Notes under the pieces: model-generated | The model's database searches: none | Told to the model about the DNA's origin: nothing | The model's input: the letters and a program-made list of their open reading frames with translations, nothing else | Made by a program: the position numbers and the translations under genes | In this document: in pieces, positions 23,641 through 30,142 of the stretch | How positions within the stretch are numbered: the first letter of the stretch is position 1 | Layout: every line of letters begins with the position of its first letter | DNA from: Myxococcales bacterium | GTDB taxonomy: Bacteria; Myxococcota_A; Polyangia; Haliangiales; Haliangiaceae | Assembly: GCA_005779305.1 (NCBI GenBank) | Contig: SXJR01000472.1 | Span: 1 to 33,856, forward strand | DNA: 33,856 nt | Direction: 5' to 3'

Positions 23641-25667
23641 GCAATGGACGTCTCAAGGCCGGCATGATCGGTGCCGGCAACATCTGCGAGTTCCACGTCG
23701 CCGCCGTGCGCGCGCTGCCCGACGTCGAGCTGGTCGGCGTGGTCGACCTCGACGCCAAGCGGGCCGCCGCCTTCGCCGAGAAGTTCGGCGTCAAGACCTT
23801 CGGCTCGCTCGACGAGATCATCGCCGCCGGGGCCAACGTCATCCATGTCCTGACCCCGCCATCGACCCACGGCAAGATCGCGCTGGCCGCGCTCGAGAAG
23901 GGCTGCCACGTCCTGATCGAGAAGCCGGTCACCGAGGATCCCGAGGAGGGCCGCCGCATCGCCGCCCTGGCCAAGCAGAAGGGCCTGACCGCGACCGTCA
24001 ATCACTCGCTGCTCTACGATCCGCAGGTCGAGCGGGCGCTGGCGATGGTGAAATCCGGCGCGCTGGGCCAGGTGGTGTCGGTCGACATCCTGCGCGGCTC
24101 GGAGTACCCGCCCTTCGAGGGCGGCCCGTTGCCGCCGCACTATCGCGACGCCGGTTACCCGTTCCGCGACATCGGCGTGCACTGCATGTACATCATCCAG
24201 GAGCTGCTCGGTCAGATCGAGGACGTCGAGGCGTCGTGGCGATCGCTGGGCGGCGATCCCAATCTGGCCTTCGACGAGTGGCGGGCGATGGTGCGCTGCA
24301 AGCGCGGCCTCGGTCAGTTCCAGCTGTCGTGGAACGTGAAGCCGATGCAGAGCCAGATCATCATCCACGGCACCAAGGCGGTGCTGCGCGTCGATCTGTT
24401 CGCCATGTTCCACGGCAAGCGCGCGTCGACGCCCTTGCCCAAGGCTGCCGAGCGGCTGATCAACGCCTTCTCCGACTCGATCCAGCCTCTGGTCGACGTG
24501 CCGGTCGGCGTGTGGAAGTTCGTGCGCAAGGAGGTGAAGTCGTACCAGGGCCTGCGCAACCTGGTCGCCGACTTCTACCGCCGCCTCGCCGCCGGCGAGC
24601 CGCCGCCGGTCTCGGTCGAGGACGCGGTGAACGTGGTCGAGTGGGTCGAGAAGATCGCCCGCAACGCGGACGCCGAGCACACCGCGCGCCTGGCTCAGTT
24701 CAAGCTCTCGGACTCGGTGCCGTACCTGATCACCGGCGCGTCGGGCTCGCTGGGCGGCGCCACCATGCGGCGCTTGCTCGCCGACGGCAAGAAGCTCCGG
24801 GTCATGGTCCGCCGCGCTCCCGAGCGGCCGCTGCCCGGCGTCGAGTACGCCATCGGCAACCTCGGCGATCCGGCCGCGGTCGATCGCGCCGTGAAGGGCG
24901 CGCAGATCGTGATCCACGCCGGCGCCGCCATGAAGGGCGGCTGGCCCGAGCACCTGGGCGGCACCGTGGTCGGCACCCAGAACGTGATCGACGCGTGCAA
25001 GAAGTACGGCGTGAAGCAGCTGGTCCACATCAGCTCGATGTCGGTCATCGACTGGGCCGGCAGTGCGCACAACGGCGGCACCGTCGACGAGACCGCGGCG
25101 CTCGAGCCGCGCCCCGACGAGCGCGGCGCCTACACCCGGGCCAAGCTCGAGGCCGAGAAGCTGGTGGTCGACGCCGCCGCCGCGGGGCTGCCCGCGGTGA
25201 TCCTGCGCCCCGGCCAGATCTTCGGCGGCGGCATCCAGCTCCTCAACGGGGCGGTGGCGCGCCGCGCCGGTGGCCGCTGGCTGGTGCTGGGCGACGGCAA
25301 GCTCGAGCTGCCGCTGGTCTACATCGACGACGTGGTCGACGCGATCCTGGCCGCGGTCGACAAGAAGCTGTCGAAGGGCGAGATCATCCAGATCATCGAC
25401 GGCGAGGCCCTCACCCAGAAGGACGTCCTCGATCTGGCCGGCGGCGGGGCTCCCTCGATCCGTGTACCCCGCGCGCTCGTGTTCGGCCTCGGCAAGCTCT
25501 CCGAGCTCCCGCTCGGCGCGCTGGGCCGCCCATCGCCGGTCGCGCTCTATCGCCTGCAGTCGGCGCTGGCCCGCATTCACTGGGGCACCGGCAAGGCCGA
25601 GCAGCTCCTGGGCTGGAAGCCGCGGGTCGGCGTCCGTGAAGGCATCCGCAGGGAGCTGGCTCGCTGA
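23637..25667 (+). CDS. Fusion of a Gfo/Idh/MocA oxidoreductase with an extended SDR (NAD-dependent epimerase-like)
   Basis: 676 residues, one uninterrupted frame. Residues 1-350: Gfo/Idh/MocA dehydrogenase with GMIGAGNICEFH (NAD site, about 9-20), EKPV (95-98) and catalytic-type RDIGVH (Asp178, His182). Residues about 357-676: SDR with LITGASGSLGG (364-374), serines 466-467 in HISSMSVIDW, YTRAK (Tyr499, Lys503) and RPGQIFGGG. Both halves keep their cofactor and catalytic residues, so two NAD(P)-dependent steps on a sugar or sugar nucleotide are likely joined in one chain. Coupled by ATGA to the glycosyltransferase. The reaction cannot be named. Confidence 0.88.
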   Translation: MSNGRLKAGMIGAGNICEFHVAAVRALPDVELVGVVDLDAKRAAAFAEKFGVKTFGSLDEIIAAGANVIHVLTPPSTHGKIALAALEKGCHVLIEKPVTEDPEEGRRIAALAKQKGLTATVNHSLLYDPQVERALAMVKSGALGQVVSVDILRGSEYPPFEGGPLPPHYRDAGYPFRDIGVHCMYIIQELLGQIEDVEASWRSLGGDPNLAFDEWRAMVRCKRGLGQFQLSWNVKPMQSQIIIHGTKAVLRVDLFAMFHGKRASTPLPKAAERLINAFSDSIQPLVDVPVGVWKFVRKEVKSYQGLRNLVADFYRRLAAGEPPPVSVEDAVNVVEWVEKIARNADAEHTARLAQFKLSDSVPYLITGASGSLGGATMRRLLADGKKLRVMVRRAPERPLPGVEYAIGNLGDPAAVDRAVKGAQIVIHAGAAMKGGWPEHLGGTVVGTQNVIDACKKYGVKQLVHISSMSVIDWAGSAHNGGTVDETAALEPRPDERGAYTRAKLEAEKLVVDAAAAGLPAVILRPGQIFGGGIQLLNGAVARRAGGRWLVLGDGKLELPLVYIDDVVDAILAAVDKKLSKGEIIQIIDGEALTQKDVLDLAGGGAPSIRVPRALVFGLGKLSELPLGALGRPSPVALYRLQSALARIHWGTGKAEQLLGWKPRVGVREGIRRELAR

Positions 25668-25691
25668 CTTCCGGGTCGGGGACCGGGCCTA

Positions 25692-25721
25692 GCCCTTGCC
25701 CTTGACCTTGCCCTTGCCCTT
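25692..25721. repeat. Tandem 6-base array (GCCCTT)5 in a promoter region
   Basis: Five contiguous hexamers: GCCCTT, GCCCTT, GACCTT, GCCCTT, GCCCTT. The array ends one base before the -10 box of the GNAT-like gene. Its single variant unit creates TTGACC, a near-consensus -35. The array lies 24 bases after the stop of the fusion gene. Confidence 0.9.
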
Positions 25722-25728
25722 CTAAGAT
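25702..25728 (+). promoter_or_regulatory. Promoter of the GNAT-like gene built partly from the hexamer array
   Basis: TTGACC (25702-25707) and TAAGAT (25723-25728) with a 15-base spacer. The spacer contains two hexamer units, so gain or loss of one downstream unit would shift it by 6. The -10 ends 14 bases before GTG 25743. Confidence 0.45.
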
Positions 25729-25742
25729 CTTCGCCTCGCTCC

Positions 25743-26885
25743 GTGCCTCCCCCTCGCCCCACCTACTCGGTCATTCGCGTGCCTCCCTCCGACGCACGCG
25801 CGGATCTCCTGCGCCTCTGGTCCGAAAATCTCCACCTCGAGTCCACCCCCGCCGCCAAGTACGACTGGCTCTACACCACGGCGCCCAACCCGCCCGACAC
25901 CGTCGTCCTCCTCCGCGCCTCCGATTCCACCACCGCCGTTGGCACCGCCGGGGTCGGAGTCCGCCACTTCCAGATCGGTGCCTCGCACCCGTCGGCCAGC
26001 GCCGGGCTCCTCGCCGATCTCGCCGTCGACAAGGCCCATCGCTCGGTCGGCCCCGCGCTCGCGCTGGTGCGCGAGACCAAGGCTTACGCGCTGGCCACCC
26101 ACGGCTTCGCCTACGGCTTCCCCAACCACCTCGCCGAGGGCGTGTTCAAGCGGGTCGGCTACGTCACCCTCGGCACCATCGGCCGCTGGGCCCGCGTCCT
26201 GCGCCACGCCGAGTACGCCAGCCGCGTGCGCGAGCTCGAGCTGGCGCGGGTGCCGCCGGCGGCGCGCGAGCTGCTCTACCGCGCCGTCGAACAGCCGCTG
26301 TTCGCGGCCATGGCCGGCGCCGCCGTCGATCTGGCCCAGCTGGCGCGGCGGTCGCCGGCCGCGGCCGAGGCGTCGCGGCGGCTTCGCGTCGACGCGACTG
26401 CGACCCCACCGGTCGCGGCGCTCGACGCCTTGTGGGAGGGTTCGCGCGGCGATCACGGCGTCGTGGCCCATCGCACCGGCGCCGTGCTGGCGTGGCGCTT
26501 CCCGTCGTCGGCGAAGCGCACCTGGTACACCGCGTACGCTCGCGGCGGGAGCTCGCACGCCGCCGAGCTCCGCGTCTACGCGCTCGTCGAGCGGAGCGAC
26601 GACGGCACCGCCCACATCCGCGACCTGTTCGGCCACCGGGCCGACATGCCCGCGATGCTCGATCTCCTGCCCGGGCTGGTCTACCGCACCGGCGCCACCA
26701 GCCTCTCGATGCGCTACCTGGGCGGGCAGTGGCTCGCCGAGTCGCTCGAGTCGCGCGGCTTCGCCCCGCGCGAGTCGAAGCGCATGATCGCCGTCGCCGC
26801 TGCCGAGCACCTCGATCCCGGCCTCGCCGCCCAGGTCCATTCGCCCGAGGGCTGGCACCTGACCGACTTCGACGAAGACGCCTAG
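25743..26885 (+). CDS. GNAT-like N-acyltransferase, probably acting on a surface sugar
   Basis: 380 residues from GTG 25743. The N-terminal part looks like a GNAT fold: DLLRLWSENLHL, VVLLRASDSTTAVGTAGVGVRHF, SAGLLADLAVDKAHRSVGPALALVRETKAYALATHGFAYGFPN, with the strand-helix order of acyl-CoA binding domains. The C-terminal 200 residues form a second, weaker GNAT-like half (VVAHRTGAVLAWRF, RMIAV). Proteins of this double-GNAT size occur in exopolysaccharide loci and are assumed to acylate amino sugars. It follows the fusion oxidoreductase but has its own promoter. Its stop codon shares CTAG with the convergent gene. Confidence 0.72.
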   Translation: MPPPRPTYSVIRVPPSDARADLLRLWSENLHLESTPAAKYDWLYTTAPNPPDTVVLLRASDSTTAVGTAGVGVRHFQIGASHPSASAGLLADLAVDKAHRSVGPALALVRETKAYALATHGFAYGFPNHLAEGVFKRVGYVTLGTIGRWARVLRHAEYASRVRELELARVPPAARELLYRAVEQPLFAAMAGAAVDLAQLARRSPAAAEASRRLRVDATATPPVAALDALWEGSRGDHGVVAHRTGAVLAWRFPSSAKRTWYTAYARGGSSHAAELRVYALVERSDDGTAHIRDLFGHRADMPAMLDLLPGLVYRTGATSLSMRYLGGQWLAESLESRGFAPRESKRMIAVAAAEHLDPGLAAQVHSPEGWHLTDFDEDA

Positions 26886-27913
26886 CAGCGCAGGTGGAAG
26901 TCTTCGCCCATGCCGAACCAGCCGTCGACGCTGATCGGCGGCAGGCCGTCGGGCTCGAGGCGGCCCGAGAAGTTGCCGAACGGTCCGCGGTAGCGGCTTT
27001 CGACGATCACGGCCTGCACGCGCACGTCGCCGGGCACGGTCGGCTCGAAGGTCACATCGACCCGCCCGTCACGATCGCGGAAGAACCAGCGCTCGCTGCG
27101 GCCGCCGACACCGGTGCGGGTCACCTCGATCGCCGGCAGCACGCCGAGCTGGTCGCCGCGCCAGGCGCAGTTCTCGTTGTATGTCGCCGGGTCCTTGCAC
27201 TGGTTGCGGGTCAGGTTGAAGCCGACGGCGGCGCCGCCCTGCCAGGTCGCGCACGTCACCCAGTCCCACCGCATCACGTACGGGTAATAGCCCTTGTGGT
27301 CGTCGAGCAGCGCCAGGGTCTCGCCTGGATCGAGGCGGACGCGTTCGTCGCCGATGGTCAGCTCGCCGTCGACGGGGAACATGCCCTTGTGCGAGTACAT
27401 GCCGCCGTGGGCGAACGGCAAGCTCACCACCTGCGACGCACCGCGATCGGTGAGGAGGGTGAAGCGGCCGGCGACCCGCGGAGTGCCGCCGCGCGCGGCC
27501 AGCTCGCACTCGACCTCGATGCGGCCGTGAGTCATCCGGTTGGTGAAAGCGAGCGAGCCGCCGCGATCGGCGTGGCGGTTGACCGAGTCGAGGAGCTGGT
27601 CGGCGATGCGCAGCGTTCGCGGCGGCAGCTTGGTCTCGTGGATGTGCTTCACGCCGCGAGTGCGGTCGTAGACCTTGACCTGGCGGAGTTGCATGAGGCG
27701 GGCGTCGAACAGGGCCAGGTTGGCGAACAGCCGCGGCGACGCGATCTGGACCGCCTGCCATTCCTTGAGACGCCACCAGCGCAGCGCGCGCGGCAGGTGC
27801 CGGTATGCGCCGTCGATCAGATTGTTGTGCGCGGCCGGCCCGTCGAAGCGGCCCAGGATCTGCCGTCCGTGCTCGACCAGATGCGTGGGTGAGCGCATGG
27901 CCTCGCTCGTCAC
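26882..27913 (-). CDS. DUF2804 family protein
   Basis: 343 residues from GTG 27913, chosen because GTGA overlaps the upstream stop in the way seen at other junctions here; ATG 27922 and ATG 27898 are alternatives. Family features include NLALFDARLMQLRQVKVYDRTRG, GRIEVECELA, PFAHGGMYSHKGMFPVDGEL, DDHKGYYPYVMRWDWVTCATW, GFNLTRNQCKDPATYNENC and the C-terminal DGWFGMGEDFHLRC. DUF2804 proteins are beta-rich, resemble lipocalin-like or carotenoid-hydratase-type folds, and have no settled function. No signal peptide. Second gene of a two-gene operon behind the lectin-like lipoprotein. Confidence 0.8.
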   Translation of the reverse strand: MTSEAMRSPTHLVEHGRQILGRFDGPAAHNNLIDGAYRHLPRALRWWRLKEWQAVQIASPRLFANLALFDARLMQLRQVKVYDRTRGVKHIHETKLPPRTLRIADQLLDSVNRHADRGGSLAFTNRMTHGRIEVECELAARGGTPRVAGRFTLLTDRGASQVVSLPFAHGGMYSHKGMFPVDGELTIGDERVRLDPGETLALLDDHKGYYPYVMRWDWVTCATWQGGAAVGFNLTRNQCKDPATYNENCAWRGDQLGVLPAIEVTRTGVGGRSERWFFRDRDGRVDVTFEPTVPGDVRVQAVIVESRYRGPFGNFSGRLEPDGLPPISVDGWFGMGEDFHLRC

Positions 27914-28662
27914 GGATCGCATTCGCAGATGTACGGCCGGGTCGCGGTCGCGGCGTCGACGTTGTTCAGGGTCCAGGTGCTCGAGACCTGGCGGGCGGCG
28001 GCGATCTTCTGGGTGAACCCGTTGTTGGGCTGGCCGGTTTCCCACAAGGTTGCGGCGACCATGGTCCCGGTCACCCACGACCACAGCGCCATCGACGAGC
28101 AGTCGACGCTGCTGCACGCCGCGCCGACCAGCGGCTCGGCGCTGTTGCCGGGGTTGACGGCGTCGATGGCGCCATCCATGTCGGCGGCGACCTCGAATGT
28201 CGCCAGGTGCGTGCGCCCGCCGGGCAAGTCGTCGTTGCAGTCGGTGCTGGCGGGGCCGACGGTGGCGGGGCCCGCGACCAACCGGTAGCGGCTGCCGTTG
28301 AAAGTCACGTCGTACACGGCCGGGCAGGCGGGGCGAGCGTCGATCATGGCGGCATCGATCAGCCGGGCGTCGATCGCGGCGGCGTCGATCGTGGCGGCGT
28401 CGATCGCGGCGGCGTCGATCGTGGCGGCGTCGATCGCGGCGGCGTCGATCGTGGCGGCGTCGGTCGTGGCGGCGTCGGTCGTGGCGGCGTCGGTCGTGGC
28501 GGCGTCGATCGTGGCCCCGTCGACGTCACCGCCGTCGCCCAGGTCGGCGTCGGTCTCGGCGCTGTCGATGGCGGCGTCGGCCTCGGTGCCGTTGTCCTCG
28601 CCGCCGGGCCGGAACCCGCAGGCGGCGATCAGCAGCAGGGGCAGGCCGCACAGCGCACGCAT
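27910..28662 (-). CDS. C-type-lectin-like lipoprotein with A-x-I-D-A repeat stalk
   Basis: 250 residues from ATG 28662; the GTG/ATG further upstream would run through the shared promoter. Lipobox LIAAC (Cys15). Residues about 20-48 are acidic; 49-110 are twelve copies of a 5-residue repeat (AATID/AAAID/AATTD) forming an extended stalk; 112-250 resemble a C-type lectin-like domain, with ACPAVYDVTFNGSRYRLV, GGRTHLATFEVAAD, ALWSWVTG and the closing WTLNNVDAATATRPYICECD. Such a protein would project a carbohydrate- or protein-binding head from the outer membrane. The stalk is coded by a 15-bp repeat that could vary in length in frame. Confidence 0.78.
   Translation of the reverse strand: MRALCGLPLLLIAACGFRPGGEDNGTEADAAIDSAETDADLGDGGDVDGATIDAATTDAATTDAATTDAATIDAAAIDAATIDAAAIDAATIDAAAIDARLIDAAMIDARPACPAVYDVTFNGSRYRLVAGPATVGPASTDCNDDLPGGRTHLATFEVAADMDGAIDAVNPGNSAEPLVGAACSSVDCSSMALWSWVTGTMVAATLWETGQPNNGFTQKIAAARQVSSTWTLNNVDAATATRPYICECDP
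28333..28518 (-). repeat. In-frame 15-bp tandem repeat coding for the lipoprotein stalk
   Basis: About 12 units of 15 bp, such as GTGGCGGCGTCGATC on the plus strand, with a 30-bp higher-order pattern where GCG and GTG variants alternate (AATID then AAAID). Three adjacent units carry the GTCGGTC variant (AATTD). Unit loss or gain keeps the reading frame. Confidence 0.9.
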
Positions 28663-28672
28663 GATTGCATCG

Positions 28673-28679
28673 TAGGATA
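28673..28679. promoter_or_regulatory. Overlapping divergent -10 boxes
   Basis: TAGGAT (28673-28678, plus) ends 12 bases before ATG 28691. TATCCT on the minus strand (28679 down to 28674) ends 11 bases before ATG 28662. They share five bases, so RNA polymerase can open only one direction at a time. Confidence 0.55.
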
Positions 28680-28690
28680 GTCGCACCCCC

Positions 28691-30142
28691 ATGTCGACGC
28701 GAGAAGTCGCCCATCCCGACGGGCGGATCGAGCTCAGCGATCACGACGAGATCGAGCGCTCGCCGCTGTTCAACCACGATCTGGCACCGGTGCGGGTGGC
28801 CGAGCGCACCTGGAACACGTGGGACTACGCCGCGCTCTGGGTCTCGATGGCCCACTGCATCCCCACCTACATGATGGCCTCGAGCCTCATCAAGAACGGG
28901 ATGAGCTGGTGGCAGGCCCTCATCACGATCGCGCTCGGCAACATCATCGTCCTCGCTCCCATCCTGCTCAACTCGCACCCGGGCACCCGCTACGGCATCC
29001 CGTTCCCGGTCTTCGCCCGCGCCGCCTACGGCACCGTCGGCGCCAACCTGCCCGCGCTCATGCGCGCGCTGGTCGCCTGCGGCTGGTTCGGCATCCAGGC
29101 CTGGATCGGCGGCCTCGCGCTGCACGCGTTCTTCGCCTCGCTGTGGCACGGCTGGCCGGCGGCGCTGGGCCGCGTCCACGGTTATCCGACCACGCAGTGG
29201 ATCTCGTTCCTGCTGTTCTGGGCGCTCAACATCCTGGTCATCTACAAGGGCATGGAGCTCCTGCGCCGGGTCGAGCGCTGGGCCGCGCCGTTCGTGCTGG
29301 TGATGACGGCGATCCTGGTGTGGTGGGCGATCGATCGCGCCGACGGCCTGGGACCGATCATGGAGCAGTCGGGACGGCTGCACACCTGGGGCGAGTTCTG
29401 GCCGGTGTTCGTGCCGTCGCTCACCGCGATGATCGGCTTCTGGTCGACCTTGTCGCTCAACATGCCCGACTTCACCCGCTTCGGCCGCTCGCAGCGCGAG
29501 CAGGCGGTGGGCCAGATCGTGGCGCTGCCGACGACGATGACGGCGTTCGCCGCCATGGGTGTGGTGATCACGTCGGCCACGGCGATCATCTACGGCGAGC
29601 AGATCTGGGAGCCGATCGCGCTCATGTCGCGCTTCGAGAGCCCGTGGCTGGTCGCCATCGCCATGTTCACGATCGTGGTCGCGACCCTCGCGGTCAACAT
29701 CGCTGCCAACGTGGTGTCGCCGGCCAACGACTTCGCCAACGCCTTCCCGTCGAAGATCGACTTCAAGACCGGCGGCCTCATCACCGGGATCCTCGGCATC
29801 CTGTTCCAGCCCTGGGAGCTGCTCGCCGACTCCAAGCGCTACATCGACGGCTGGCTGATCGGCTACTCGGGCGCGCTGGGCTCGATCGCTGGCGTGCTGA
29901 TCGTCGACTACTGGATCATCCGCAAGACCAACCTGGTCCTGCGCGACCTCTACGTGCCCGACGGCGTCTACCGCTACCAGGGCGGCTGGAACCCGGCGGC
30001 GGTGATCGCCACCGTGGTCGGCGCCGGGGTCGCGCTCGCCGGCGCGTTCTGGGCGCCGATGCGCATGATCTACGACTGGGCCTGGTTCATCGGCTTCGGG
30101 CTGTCCGGAGCGCTCTACTGGATCCTCTCCTCCCGGAGATGA
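28691..30142 (+). CDS. NCS1-family nucleobase/hydantoin:cation symporter
   Basis: 483 residues, about 12 transmembrane helices. NCS1 signatures include RTWNTWDYAALWVSMA at the first helix, HPGTRYGIPFPVFARAAYG, NLPALMRALVACGWFGIQAW, GLGPIMEQSG and FWSTLSLNMPDFTRF. This family (Mhp1, PucI and the cytosine permease CodB) imports allantoin, hydantoins, cytosine or uracil with Na+ or H+. The residues match the allantoin/hydantoin branch best, but I cannot fix the substrate. There are no purine or hydantoin catabolic genes nearby. Divergent from the lectin-like lipoprotein with a shared promoter; its 3' end overlaps the opposing gene by 56 bases. Confidence 0.92.
   Translation: MSTREVAHPDGRIELSDHDEIERSPLFNHDLAPVRVAERTWNTWDYAALWVSMAHCIPTYMMASSLIKNGMSWWQALITIALGNIIVLAPILLNSHPGTRYGIPFPVFARAAYGTVGANLPALMRALVACGWFGIQAWIGGLALHAFFASLWHGWPAALGRVHGYPTTQWISFLLFWALNILVIYKGMELLRRVERWAAPFVLVMTAILVWWAIDRADGLGPIMEQSGRLHTWGEFWPVFVPSLTAMIGFWSTLSLNMPDFTRFGRSQREQAVGQIVALPTTMTAFAAMGVVITSATAIIYGEQIWEPIALMSRFESPWLVAIAMFTIVVATLAVNIAANVVSPANDFANAFPSKIDFKTGGLITGILGILFQPWELLADSKRYIDGWLIGYSGALGSIAGVLIVDYWIIRKTNLVLRDLYVPDGVYRYQGGWNPAAVIATVVGAGVALAGAFWAPMRMIYDWAWFIGFGLSGALYWILSSRR

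Noticed and set aside
28333..28518. CRISPR or other DNA-level repeat array
   Set aside because: Units are contiguous 15-mers without spacers and encode an in-frame A-x-I-D-A stalk of a lipoprotein.
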